A DNA stretch of 64,000 nucleotides, from positions 1,054,001 to 1,118,000 of the forward strand of contig NZ_CP178861.1 in assembly GCF_047344985.1 (NCBI RefSeq). The letters are read 5' to 3'. The DNA is from Bdellovibrio sp047344985 (GTDB lineage Bacteria; Bdellovibrionota; Bdellovibrionia; Bdellovibrionales; Bdellovibrionaceae). The notes beneath the pieces were generated by a model. It was given only the letters and a program-made list of their open reading frames with translations. It had not been told where the DNA came from and did not search any database. Below are positions 17,558-27,100 of this stretch, piece after piece (the stretch's first letter is position 1; each line of letters starts with the position of its first letter). The translations under genes and the position numbers were made by a program.

Positions 17558-17610
17558 AGCTTGGCCCTAAAAGCTTTCACTTACCCGAGGTAAGTCTCCC
17601 GAGCCATGTG
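17558..17610 (-). other. Structured leader: two hairpins before the mini-frames
   Basis: Perfect hairpin ACTTACC (17579-17585) / GGTAAGT (17589-17595) with a 3-nt loop, and a second AGCTT (17558-17562) / AAGCT (17571-17575) with an 8-nt loop. They lie just upstream of the AGGAGG of the 14-codon frame. They could regulate its translation or be a separate structured RNA. No known riboswitch class was recognised. The rest of 17053-17783 beyond these listed elements shows nothing else clear. Confidence 0.45.
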
Positions 17611-17747
17611 GTTTCAACTCTTTCAGGATAACTCGACCAAAGTTTTATTTTCAATAGCACTACATTCGATTCTCAAAATACGTCGAAAATGCGTTTCGCT
17701 CTGAGAAAACGGGCGAGAATTTGTTTTGGGATGAAACGGAAAAAGGT

Positions 17748-17780
17748 AAAACAAAAGGACTCCGAGGGGAGTCCTTTTGT
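17748..17780 (-). terminator. Intrinsic terminator of mrp
   Basis: GGACTCC (17757-17763) and GGAGTCC (17768-17774) with a 4-nt loop, extended by A/T pairs on both sides. On the minus strand it is followed by TTTTGTTTT. It lies directly after the mrp stop. Confidence 0.85.
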
Positions 17781-17783
17781 TGA

Positions 17784-18578
17784 TTAAGGAAGAATTTCGC
17801 GAATGCGATCCGCGATCTTCATAAACTCTTGAGCTTCGGCACCATTGCTATTCGCTTCAACAATAGGAATTCCCGCTTCGCAAGCAAGACCTACTGAAGG
17901 ATTGAAAGGAACTGCTCCCAATTTCGCAATGCCTTTGGAGTCAGCGTAAGAATCCATTTCTCCCTTAGGGAAGAGCTGCATTTTTTCGCCGTTCACAGGA
18001 TTGATCATGTAAGCCATGTTTTCGATCATACCCAGCATTGGAACGTTCACGCGTTGGAACATATCCACCGCTTTTTTTACGTCAAGCAAAGCAACGTTCT
18101 GCGGAGTGGATACAACAACAGCTCCCGCAACAGGAACTTTTTGAGCCAACGTCAATTGGATGTCACCAGTTCCCGGTGGAAGATCGACAAGAAGATAATC
18201 CAACTCGCCCCAGTTCACATCGCGAAGGAATTGATCCATGGCTTTAAAAAGCATCGGACCACGCCATACTACGGCAGCACCTTCTTCAACCAGAAAACCA
18301 ATGCTCATAATTTTGATACCGTAGCGAGTGATTGGCTCAAGTTGATTTGTTTCGGGATTGATTTGCGGTTTTTGCCCCAAGGTTCCCAACATACGAGGAA
18401 TGCTCGGACCGTAGATATCCGCATCCAGTAAACCAACCTTGCTTTTTTTGCCTAAAGCCATAGCAAGATTAGTAGCCACCGTACTTTTTCCAACCCCGCC
18501 TTTGCCTGAACTTACGGCAATAATGTGTTTCACTCCGGGAATGGGCGTCTGTTTTTCAAAGGGATTTGGGGCAGCCAT
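17784..18578 (-). CDS. mrp: Mrp/NBP35-family ATP-binding protein (iron-sulfur carrier)
   Basis: 264 residues. A deviant Walker A motif SSGKGGVGKSTVATNLA near residue 25 defines the Mrp/MinD-like P-loop group; GLLDADIYGPSIPRMLG and LLVDLPPGTGDIQLTL are the switch and Walker B regions specific to Mrp/ApbC. The family carries and transfers Fe-S clusters to apoproteins in the cytoplasm. It lacks the N-terminal DUF59 domain found in longer Mrp proteins, so it is the short form. An AAGGAG ribosome site lies eight bases before the ATG. It is divergent from the J-like gene and ends in its own terminator. Confidence 0.9.
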   Translation of the reverse strand: MAAPNPFEKQTPIPGVKHIIAVSSGKGGVGKSTVATNLAMALGKKSKVGLLDADIYGPSIPRMLGTLGQKPQINPETNQLEPITRYGIKIMSIGFLVEEGAAVVWRGPMLFKAMDQFLRDVNWGELDYLLVDLPPGTGDIQLTLAQKVPVAGAVVVSTPQNVALLDVKKAVDMFQRVNVPMLGMIENMAYMINPVNGEKMQLFPKGEMDSYADSKGIAKLGAVPFNPSVGLACEAGIPIVEANSNGAEAQEFMKIADRIREILP

Positions 18579-18628
18579 GAATTGGACTCCTTGATAATTT
18601 TGTGCTCACAACGAATAATAGAAGTTGA

Positions 18629-19027
18629 ATGAATAGCCAAGACTTTTTGACATTGAATTTAGTTGGAGCGGGGGCTTTCATCTTCTGGTATCTCGTATCG
18701 CGCGGAGGGGCACGTCGTCCGACGCAGTTAAATATGAAAGCCAAGGATAGCGCACCGCCACTTATGGAAGCGACTCCGGAACCACCTCCGACGGGGGGCG
18801 TAGCTTTGCGTCGTCATCCCGATGTTGAAGGCACCGTTACAAAAAGCCTGAATGTGATGTTTAACTACAATGGACATAGCTGGGACGCGTACGAAGTTTT
18901 AGGAGTTCCGGCGGGGGCTTCCTTAAAAATCGTCACCGAAGCTTACCAAGCGGCCATTCGTCGTTCAGATAAAGAGTCTGTGGAGTTTTTAGAGACTGCC
19001 TATAAGGCGATTTTAAATAAAAAATGA
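18629..19027 (+). CDS. Membrane-anchored degenerate J-domain protein
   Basis: 132 residues: an N-terminal transmembrane helix (about 8-25, LNLVGAGAFIFWYLVS), a Pro-rich linker, then WDAYEVLGVPAGASLKIVTEAYQAAIRR, which matches helix I-II of DnaJ domains. The diagnostic HPD tripeptide between helices II and III is missing, so it probably cannot stimulate Hsp70 ATPase in the usual way. An HPD occurs earlier (RRHPDVEG) but outside the fold. Ribosome site weak. Possibly a scaffold or membrane J-like adaptor. Confidence 0.6.
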   Translation: MNSQDFLTLNLVGAGAFIFWYLVSRGGARRPTQLNMKAKDSAPPLMEATPEPPPTGGVALRRHPDVEGTVTKSLNVMFNYNGHSWDAYEVLGVPAGASLKIVTEAYQAAIRRSDKESVEFLETAYKAILNKK

Positions 19028-19084
19028 TGCTGCAGCTTCAGCCTGCGTACCACGGGCGCTCCGGCACGGCCGGCGTCCGACGAA

Positions 19085-19576
19085 TTACCGAGAATACAAA
19101 CAGCTAAAGCCTTTGCGATTTTGACTGTGCTCCCACAAGAATTTTCCGGTTTCGTCGATAATAACCGTGTCTTCTTGTTGCAAAGTGACCGCCGTTTCCT
19201 CGTTAGAAAAAAGCATCGTTTCCATTTTGCGAATCACATTATCTTTGCGGCTGACATAAGTCAGAATTTTCTTTTTCCCGTGCTCGACCTTTTCGTGCAC
19301 GATTTTAGAACCTTTATTGATGTTGCAAAACTTCTGCGTGTCGCCTTCATCCGTAGGGCGCAAAGTGAAACCGCCGCATTCGGCGCTCCATTCAATTTCT
19401 TTGGGGCAACCTTCAGTTCCTGTTACGAAATAATAAACACCGACAGAAGCCGGTGTAGAGGCAGGAGCGACACTTTGTGGGGCGCGGGCAATGAGCTGTT
19501 CAGGAGCCGCCGACCACTGATGTGTGGCCGCTTGCAGTCCCAAAATGAGAAAAAAGAAAACTTTTTGCCAGCGCAT
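19085..19576 (-). CDS. Secreted hypothetical protein with disulfide-type cysteines
   Basis: 163 residues with a signal peptide ending near HQWSAA. The mature part starts with a Pro/Ala/Ser-rich stretch, then a beta-rich domain with four to five Cys (EGCPKEIEWSAECGGF, KFCNINKG, FSCLYS). No family recognised. It is a single gene between a 57-bp gap and a 137-bp gap in which I see no other gene. Confidence 0.55.
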   Translation of the reverse strand: MRWQKVFFFLILGLQAATHQWSAAPEQLIARAPQSVAPASTPASVGVYYFVTGTEGCPKEIEWSAECGGFTLRPTDEGDTQKFCNINKGSKIVHEKVEHGKKKILTYVSRKDNVIRKMETMLFSNEETAVTLQQEDTVIIDETGKFLWEHSQNRKGFSCLYSR

Positions 19577-19713
19577 GAAAACTCCTTCGAATAAAGAGAT
19601 TCAAAGCAAAGGTCATGCAGGCAGAGATGCGTTTAAACAAAGCGACGTTCCGTCATTCTCAAAGTGAAATGTTAAACTTCACAGAGAGTGACAAAAACGG
19701 CGCTTTTTTATTT

Positions 19714-20214
19714 TTACTTTTTAGCTTGCGGAGGAATCACGTCAAAGTTCACATACGGTGTCTGCGGAATTTTTCCCGGAGGCAACGCTGTAGGAATTGT
19801 TTGCGAATGATTTCCCAAGGAGCGGATGAAACGATAAATAGAGCGCGCGTCTTTTTCTCCCATCGCGTTCACTGAATAGTAGGGCATCGGAGGAAGCGAC
19901 TTCAGATGTTTCAAATAAGTCACCCATTGATCTTCTGTCATGCCGGCCACGCGGGCACGTAGGTTCGTGGGATAAGAAGTTCCCCAAGGGCCTTTCCAGC
20001 CGACGTCTGAACCGCTGAGCCAATCTTTCTCAGGCACAGCCCCATTTTTAGGAGCGTACATGGGAGTATGGCAGTCGTTGCAACCAGTGATTTGAATTAA
20101 ATAACGTCCATGCTCAGCCGTGGGTTCATTGCTGACAGTTTTTGCCTTGTTCTGACCTAAAGCGATCTGGCCAGAGAGTAACATTCCGAGAAGAACCATA
20201 TTTGCCGTTTTCAT
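19714..20214 (-). CDS. Periplasmic monohaem cytochrome c
   Basis: 166 residues from ATG 20214, with AAGGAG six bases upstream. Signal peptide (MKTANMVLLGMLLSGQIALGQ), then GRYLIQITGCNDCHTPMY with one CxxCH haem-attachment site and a likely distal Met in LPPMPYYSVNAMGE. The family carries electrons in the periplasm; GCNDCHTP is typical of cytochrome c subunits associated with alcohol or sugar dehydrogenases. No dehydrogenase is adjacent, so the donor is unknown. Divergent from the PPOX pair. Confidence 0.82.
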   Translation of the reverse strand: MKTANMVLLGMLLSGQIALGQNKAKTVSNEPTAEHGRYLIQITGCNDCHTPMYAPKNGAVPEKDWLSGSDVGWKGPWGTSYPTNLRARVAGMTEDQWVTYLKHLKSLPPMPYYSVNAMGEKDARSIYRFIRSLGNHSQTIPTALPPGKIPQTPYVNFDVIPPQAKK

Positions 20215-20317
20215 ACTCACTCCTTGATTGAGATAAGCCAATTTAGCATTTTACCGGGCGCGAATTTGCTAGGAATGTCCTAAAAAGATCTTAAATTTTT
20301 CCTAAACGACCTGTAGG

Positions 20318-20791
20318 ATGGGCGAGATGAATTTAGTAGAGCTGCGACAATTAATTCAGACCGGTGTTGGAATGGTCATGTCCACGCGCAACGCCGATAT
20401 GTGGCCCGATCTTTGTGAGATTGTGGGCCTTCATTTGCGTGAAGAAGGCAAAACGATGTCTGTCTTCGTTTCGCAAACTCAAGCCGATCATTGTTTGCAG
20501 AATATTAAGAGCAACGGTGCTATTGCCGTCTCCCTGTCACGTCCTTGCACATTTGAAGCAGCACAAATCAAAGGCAAAGTGGTGGGAGTTCGTCCGATGA
20601 CAGACGAAGAGCAGAATCAATCAAAAGCTTGGGCAGAAAGATTTCGTAAAGAGATCCAGTTAATTGGTGTGACCAATGAAGCCGCGATGGGTTTAAAGCT
20701 GCAAGCCGATACCACTTTGGAAGTGGAAGTTGAAAATATATATCTGCAAACGCCGGGACCGCGCGCAGGAACGAAGCTGGAGCTTGCATGA
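20318..20791 (+). CDS. Pyridoxamine 5'-phosphate oxidase-like (PPOX) split-barrel protein
   Basis: 157 residues (ATG 20318 or 20327, undecided). The split-barrel FMN-binding fold is suggested by VGMVMSTRNADMWPDLCEIVGL and GAIAVSLSRPCTFEAAQIKGKVVGVRPM, which match the first strands and central barrel of PPOX-like proteins. Such proteins bind flavin, F420 or haem and often act in redox or stress responses. Its stop overlaps the next gene by four bases (ATGA), so they form an operon with another PPOX-type protein. Confidence 0.7.
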   Translation: MGEMNLVELRQLIQTGVGMVMSTRNADMWPDLCEIVGLHLREEGKTMSVFVSQTQADHCLQNIKSNGAIAVSLSRPCTFEAAQIKGKVVGVRPMTDEEQNQSKAWAERFRKEIQLIGVTNEAAMGLKLQADTTLEVEVENIYLQTPGPRAGTKLELA

Positions 20792-22122
20792 CATTGAAAT
20801 TGTCGGACTTAGCTTGCTGTTTTGAAGGCGTGGTTCCCTCTATGATTGCGACGTGTTCGCAAGAGGGAACTCCCAATGTGACTTACATCAGTCACGTCTA
20901 TCGCGTCGATGAAACGCATGTGGCCACATCTTTTCAATTCTTCAATAAAACACGCGCAAATCTCTTAGAGAATCCATTTGCGATGATCAAGGTCCGTCAT
21001 CCTGGAAATCTTCAGTCTTATCATCTCAAGGTTAAGTATTTGCGCAGCGAAGAACAGGGGCCTAACTTCGATCAGATGTCTTTAAAGCTCGACGTGATTG
21101 CGGCTTATGAAGGCATGGGATCGATTTTTAAAATGAAAGCCGCGGATATCTACGAAGTCCTAGAGATCAAAGAAATCGCGGATCAAACAACGATGCCCAC
21201 TCCCGATCTGTGTGGGTTCAACGTCAGTTTGGCAGATTTAGAGCTGCTGCGTGTGATCTCGGATAAGTTCAGCAGTCTTTCTAGTTTGGAAGAACTTTTA
21301 GATCACTCCATGGATATTTTAAATCGCTATTTGGGTTGGACTCACATGATTCTTTTGCTGGCGGATTTGCAGCAAAAGGTTTTGGTCACGCATTCTAGCT
21401 TTGGATATCCCTTTGGTGGAGTCGGAGCGGAAATTCGCTGGGGACAAGGACTTGTTGGACTTTGCGCTGAACACAAGCGTCTTTTGCAGGTCAGTTCTTT
21501 GGGTGAAGGTTTACGTTATGCTCAAGCAGCCAAAGTAGGGCATGCTCAAGAAAATCTATCAGCGAAAATTCCTTTCCCTGGATTGACGAATCCGGCTTCG
21601 CAAATTGCCGCCCCTTTGAAAGTTCAAGGGGACTTTATCGGTGTGCTTGCCGTGGAGTCAGAGAAAAACTTCTACTGGGGGTTTAAAGAACAGCTTCTGC
21701 TTTCAACCGTGAGTAATTTCTTGGCCGTGGGAATTCGTGCTTTGGAAAATCAAGGCACGATCATGAAAGTGACAAAAACAGAATCAGTAGCGCCAACAAC
21801 GACAGAGAAAAAATTTTTGCGCTTACGTTGGGTGCCTGAATCGGAACTTATTTTTGTAAACGATCAGTATTTAATTAAAAATATTCCGGCAAGAATCTTG
21901 TGGTATCTTTTGCAAACCTATCAAAAGACGGGACGAAGTGAGTTTTCCAATATGGAACTTCGCGCGGAAAAGAGTCTGCAACTTCCGGAGATCAAAGACA
22001 ATCTGGAGACACGTTTGATTCTTCTGCGCAAACGCCTTGAAGAGCAATGTCCTGCCATCCGTTTACAATCGACGGGCCGAGGCCGCTTCCGCATTGAGGT
22101 TGTCGGTGAGTTGCAGTTTTAA
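20788..22122 (+). CDS. PPOX-GAF fusion with C-terminal winged-helix-like domain
   Basis: 444 residues. Residues 1-130 form a second PPOX-like split barrel (MIATCSQEGTPNVTYISHVYRV). About 165-320 is a GAF domain (LEELLDHSMDILNRYLGWTHM; GQGLVGLCAEHKRLLQV; IAAPLKVQGDFIGVLAVES). The last 90 residues (PARILWYLLQTYQK to STGRGRFRIEV) look like a winged-helix DNA-binding or transducing domain. The layout suggests a redox or ligand sensor with a transcriptional output, but no operator was identified. Coupled by an ATGA overlap to the PPOX gene upstream; converges with the DUF454 gene, overlapping four bases. Confidence 0.65.
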   Translation: MTLKLSDLACCFEGVVPSMIATCSQEGTPNVTYISHVYRVDETHVATSFQFFNKTRANLLENPFAMIKVRHPGNLQSYHLKVKYLRSEEQGPNFDQMSLKLDVIAAYEGMGSIFKMKAADIYEVLEIKEIADQTTMPTPDLCGFNVSLADLELLRVISDKFSSLSSLEELLDHSMDILNRYLGWTHMILLLADLQQKVLVTHSSFGYPFGGVGAEIRWGQGLVGLCAEHKRLLQVSSLGEGLRYAQAAKVGHAQENLSAKIPFPGLTNPASQIAAPLKVQGDFIGVLAVESEKNFYWGFKEQLLLSTVSNFLAVGIRALENQGTIMKVTKTESVAPTTTEKKFLRLRWVPESELIFVNDQYLIKNIPARILWYLLQTYQKTGRSEFSNMELRAEKSLQLPEIKDNLETRLILLRKRLEEQCPAIRLQSTGRGRFRIEVVGELQF

Positions 22123-22502
22123 TCGGTTTTTTGCTGCGAAGGACGAGTCCAAATAAAAATCAAAACACAGGTGCAAATAATCCCTGCACTGATCTGCGCA
22201 TAGCGAGGCACGCGCTCATTTATTAATGATAACGAAACCAGCGGCACCATTAAGACAGTCGCAAGAATCTTGGCACGCAAACGGATAACGCCATGACGTT
22301 GCCAATCCAGAATGAACGGTCCCAGGTGCGGTTGACTTAAAAGCCATTGGTGCCAGCGCTCTGAACTGCGCGCAAAACAAAAAGCCGTCAGAAGTAAAAA
22401 CGGTGTGGTGGGTAAAAGAGGAAGAAAAATTCCAATGACTCCTAAGAGCAGAAAAATCCATCCAAAAATAAAATAAAATGTCTTCACCGTCGTTTTTAAC
22501 AT
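22119..22502 (-). CDS. DUF454 (YbaN-type) inner-membrane protein
   Basis: 127 residues from ATG 22502 (a TTG start at 22538 is also possible; neither has a good ribosome site). Family pattern: FGWIFLLLGVIGIFLPLLPTTPF, then CFARSSERWHQWLL and HGVIRLRAKI, with three or four transmembrane helices. DUF454 proteins are small inner-membrane proteins of unknown function, often near membrane stress genes. No operon partner here. Confidence 0.8.
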   Translation of the reverse strand: MLKTTVKTFYFIFGWIFLLLGVIGIFLPLLPTTPFLLLTAFCFARSSERWHQWLLSQPHLGPFILDWQRHGVIRLRAKILATVLMVPLVSLSLINERVPRYAQISAGIICTCVLIFIWTRPSQQKTD

Positions 22503-22582
22503 GATGACATTGTAATGATTTAACTGTCTTTTGTTCAAGGAGACAATTGTCAGTCTCTAGCTCTTTTCGGTATTCTGAAGGC

Positions 22583-23356
22583 ATGAAAACAATGACCGTC
22601 TTCTTCTTGTCTTTTTTGGTAGTGACGTCGGCCTTTGCGAAACCTTCAAAGAAGGTCACCTTGATTTCAATGGATATTCCTCCCTTCATGAGTCCGAAGC
22701 TTCCCGAGCAAGGAGCGGCGATTTATGGACTAAAGCAAATTTTTAAAAAAATCGGTTACGAATTGGAGGTTCGCTTTGTGCCGATTCAAAGAACGCGAAA
22801 TGTCGGGATGAGTGATGAACGTATCAACGGATTTTTTCCGTCTTTCGTTGATGACGATTTCGTTCAGGGTATGACGTTGTCCAAGACGATTTATAAAACT
22901 CCCTGGGTGATCGCAGAAAGAAAAGAGAAACCCGTTCATTGGAAAACTCCTGCGGACCTTTTGAAATATAAGGGTGGAAATGTCGGAGGTTACACATTAA
23001 GATCGCAAGTGGCGGATGTTTTTAAAAGTCACGAAGACGCTCTGGAGCTTGCACCCGGGGACATTCAAAACATTTTAAAGCTCGCCAACAAACGAGTGGA
23101 TTATATTTTCATTGATCAAAATGTTTTGAAGTTCATTTTAGCTACAGATCCGCAAGCGATTCCTTATGCCGACACTTTGCAAGTGAATCCAAAAATCGTG
23201 GCTTTAAATGAATACGGTGTCGCCTTTAAGCAAAACGGCAGAAGCAAAAAGATCATGGACGAGTTTAATAAGGTCGTGAGTGAAGAAGAATTTACTAAAG
23301 CCGTGGATGGATATATCAAAATGTACATGGCGCCTCGCTCCACTTCGTCGAAATAA
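22583..23356 (+). CDS. Periplasmic solute-binding-like protein (SBP family 3 fold)
   Basis: 257 residues from ATG 22583 with GAAGGC upstream. Signal peptide (KTMTVFFLSFLVVTSAFAK) followed by a type II periplasmic-binding fold: LISMDIPPFMSPKLPEQG near the start, and VGGYTLRSQVADVFKS and RVDYIFIDQNVLKF in the usual positions. No ABC permease or ATPase is adjacent, so it may be a stand-alone sensor or binding protein, as is common in these bacteria. Ligand unknown; amino acid-like compounds are typical. Confidence 0.7.
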   Translation: MKTMTVFFLSFLVVTSAFAKPSKKVTLISMDIPPFMSPKLPEQGAAIYGLKQIFKKIGYELEVRFVPIQRTRNVGMSDERINGFFPSFVDDDFVQGMTLSKTIYKTPWVIAERKEKPVHWKTPADLLKYKGGNVGGYTLRSQVADVFKSHEDALELAPGDIQNILKLANKRVDYIFIDQNVLKFILATDPQAIPYADTLQVNPKIVALNEYGVAFKQNGRSKKIMDEFNKVVSEEEFTKAVDGYIKMYMAPRSTSSK

Positions 23357-23393
23357 TAAAAAAGTGGGTCTTCTTCCGCGACGGAAAGATTTT

Positions 23394-24170
23394 ATGCTAG
23401 CAACGCCAATGTCTGAAAACGGCTCGTCTTTATCTTTATTTCTTCATGAAGTTTTAGACTCGCGCAAAAAACGCAATTCGCTGTATTCACTGCGTGCTTT
23501 TGCTCGCGACCTTGGAATATCGCCGGGCCGCCTGTCCGATTTTTTGTCTGGTCGTCGCATTCCCGGTAAAAGATTAAGTGAACGCATGATGGCGGCCTTA
23601 AAGATGTCTGAAGATGAAAGTGCAAAATTTCAGCATCTTATTTCGCGCAACAGGGAATACGCATCAGAGTTGGGGGGAGCTCATCTTCTTCGTGAAGACG
23701 AATTTTCATTGATCGCAGATTGGGAGCATTTCGCTCTTTTGATGTTGATGGGAACTTCCGGCTTTTCACATGAGGTTGCCTGGATGGCAAAACGTCTGCA
23801 AGTCTCCGAACTCAAGATTCACAATGCTTTAGAACGCATGGAGCGTCTGGGGCTGGTGAAAAGGCACAATGGGCGGATCAAACGCTTAAAGCACCGCGTT
23901 TCAACCACTCACGAAATTCCTTCCATGGTCGTGAGGGAATCTCATCGGCAGATCTTAGAGCATGCGCTGCTGTCTTTGCAAAATGACGACGTCTCTGTGC
24001 GTGACATCACTTCCATTACTATTCCGGCTGATCCAAAAAAAATAGAAGAAGCCAAAAAGCACATCCGGGATTTTCGCAGAAAAATGGCGCGACTTCTTGA
24101 AGGTGACAAGAAGTCGGAGGTCTATAATTTAAATATCCAGCTGGTGCCCGTCACAAAGGTAAAAAAATAG
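23394..24170 (+). CDS. TIGR02147-family regulator
   Basis: 258 residues from ATG 23394 with GGAAAG eight bases upstream; a longer frame overlapping the previous gene has no support. N-terminal HTH (SLRAFARDLGISPGRLSDFLSGRRIPG) and central segments SELKIHNALERMERLGLVKR and ITSITIPADPKKIEEAKKHI are typical of the TIGR02147/DUF4423 family, expanded in Bdellovibrio and Fibrobacter. Presumed transcription factor; targets unknown. It ends four bases from the convergent RND gene. Confidence 0.82.
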   Translation: MLATPMSENGSSLSLFLHEVLDSRKKRNSLYSLRAFARDLGISPGRLSDFLSGRRIPGKRLSERMMAALKMSEDESAKFQHLISRNREYASELGGAHLLREDEFSLIADWEHFALLMLMGTSGFSHEVAWMAKRLQVSELKIHNALERMERLGLVKRHNGRIKRLKHRVSTTHEIPSMVVRESHRQILEHALLSLQNDDVSVRDITSITIPADPKKIEEAKKHIRDFRRKMARLLEGDKKSEVYNLNIQLVPVTKVKK

Positions 24171-24174
24171 TAGT

Positions 24175-27100
24175 TTAAAGTTCCGGTGCTTTCTTCTTAC
24201 TTTCAAGGGGAGAAAGCATCAAATACAAAGCTGGCACCACAAACAAAGTGAGAAGCGTTGAAACAATCGTACCACCAATGATCGCAAGACCCATCGGAAG
24301 ACGCGTTTCAGAGCCAATACCAGATCCCAATACTAAAGGTGTTGCCGCAGCTACTGTTGCAACGGACGTCATTAAGATCGGGCGCAGACGAACAGGGCAG
24401 GCTTCAAGCAGTGCCTTTTCAATGTTGCCCTGACCATGGCGGCGCACTTGATTTGTAAACTCCACAAGCAAGATCGAATTCTTTTTCGCGATACCCATGA
24501 GCACGATCAATCCGATGAAGCTGAATAGATTTAAAGAAATATTAAACATCCACAGGGCCACCAAAGCTCCGGTTACGCTGAAGGGCAGAGCGACAAGAAC
24601 CGAAATCGGGTGGATAAAGGAATTAAACTGCACAGCTAAAATCAAGAAGGCGACCAGGATACCCACCATCAGCGCAGAATAAAGACTCTTGAAAGACTCA
24701 GAGAATCCTGCAGAGGCTCCTTCAAGTGCAAAGGAGTATCCTGTCGGAAGAATTTCTTTAGCAATCGCTCCCGCACGTTCCAGAACAGCGGCTTGCGATT
24801 GTCCCGGAGCCAAGTTTCCGAAAACGGAGATCGATCTTTGACGATTCACGCGGCTGATGCCTTGAATGGCGTTACCTTCTTTAATATTCACTAACTGTGA
24901 TAGGGGAATAAGGTTTCCGAAATTATTTCTGACGAAAAGTCGTTTGAAATCATCAGGCTCACGAATTTGATCTTCTTTGATTTTAAAGCGAATGTCATAG
25001 CGACGGCCGTCCGCTGTGTAGCGTCCTTGGCGAAGCCCACCCACACCGGCAGAAAGAACGTCACCGACATCTTCGACAGACACACCACGGTCAGACATGG
25101 CTTTGCGACTCGGAGTTAAAACCAACTCCGGAATTCCTGTACGGAAATCCGTATCTAAGTCCACCGCTAGATTTTCTTTTTCCAAACGATCCATCAATTC
25201 ATTGGATTTCGCCAAAAGAACATTTAAATCCGGTCCGCGCAAGTTGATGGCCAAAGGATTTTGACGGCCCGAAGAAAGATTTCTGGCAGAGATATCTCTC
25301 ATCGTCACGCGCATGCCTTTGATCTTTTTAAATTCTGCGCGCAAATCATTCATAATTTGTGAGTGATTCTTTTCGCGTTCCGCACGAGGTTTTAAATTCA
25401 CAGGCATAAATACCTGGTTGACGTTGGAACCACCGCCACCACCACCCACAGAAACATAAAGTCCCTGCACGTTGGGATTGGCTCTTAAAATATCTTCCAA
25501 TTGTTTGGCGGCCTCGCTCGTTGTTTCAAGTGAGGTGCCTGGAGGTGTTTGTGCTGAAACGATGATCAAGTCCTGATCTTGAGGCGGCACAAATTCCTGA
25601 CGAACTTTTGTGACCAAGAAAAGCGAAACCACAAAGAACACTACCGATCCTAAGACGATCAGATATTTCCAGCGAAGAGTTCCGTGCAGGATTTTCTGAT
25701 AAATGTGCGAGAGTTTTTCAAACACTTCATCCAGGTAATGTTCAAGCTTAGAAACTTTAGGTTCACTGCTTAAGAAGGCTGCCGCACGCATCGGTGTGAT
25801 CGTGACAGCTTCAAGAAGGGAAATCAAAACCGCGGCACTCATTGTGACACCGAATTGGAAGAAGAACTTACCGATAATGCCATCCATAAACACAACCGGA
25901 AGGAAGACGGCCACAACGGCTAAGGTCGCAGCAATCGCCGCAGGTAAAACTTCTTTCGCGCCATCAGAGGCTGCCTTCGCTGAACCTTTTCCCATGCGAT
26001 AGTGGCGCACAATGTTTTCCAAAAGCATGATCGCATCATCGACCACAATAGAAATCGACAGCGTCAAAGCGAGCAGGGTGAATAGATTTAAAGTAAATCC
26101 TGAAAAATAAAGAATGATAAAGGTTCCAACAATAGATGTCGGAATCGAGAAAAGAATATTGATGGCTGCCGGAATACTTCCTAAGAAAAAGAAGCAAACT
26201 AAGATTGTGATTAGAGCCGCGACCCACAGTTTTTCAATGGTCAAATCAACCGTGGCTTCTGTGGAACGCGTGTAATCCACGTTCACACGGTATTTAAAAC
26301 CTTTAGGAAAGGTGTCTTTGATCTCATCCATTTTTTGATGAATGGTTTTGGCGACCGTGACTTCGTTTGTTCCACGCTGTTTACGAATCTGCATGGACAC
26401 CGCTTGTTGACCATCAACGCGCGCAACACGACGGATATCGGAAAGACCATCCTCCACAGTCGCTACGTCGCGAATAAAAATCTCGCGATCGTAAATTCTT
26501 TGTCCGCCACGGCGAAGAATTTGAATGTTCTTAACTTCATCGACGTTCGTGGCTTCGCCAAGCCAACGCACACGCAGTTCGCGACGGCCTTCCGTGAATT
26601 GCCCCGCAGCACTTTCTAAATGCTGTGTGCTTAAGGCACTCACAACATCGCCCACGGTTAAATACAAATCCGCTAATTTTTTCGTATCAAGCCAGATGCG
26701 CAAGTTTCTTTGACTGAATCCACCGATACTCACTTCACCGACGCCAGGGAGGAAGCGAATTTGATCTAAAAGATAATTCTCTGTCCAATTGAGCATCTCT
26801 TTCAGAGGGGCTTCTCCATAGACAGAAATAATGATGATCGGATCTTCTTCAGGATTTTGTTTGCGAACGACAGCGGGGTCGACACCCGGAGGCATGCGCA
26901 TTTGGCTTAATGCTGTCTGCACTTCTTGCAAAACCACGTCGACGTTGCGATTGATATCAAACTCAAGAGTGACTGAGCCCGACCCTTGGCGAGCGGATGA
27001 GCGCATTTCTTTAATGCCTTCAATGGCGAGAAGTCGTTCTTCGATAGGGTCAATCAGTTCGGCCTCGACGACCTCAGGAGCGGCTCCTTCGTAAGTGACA

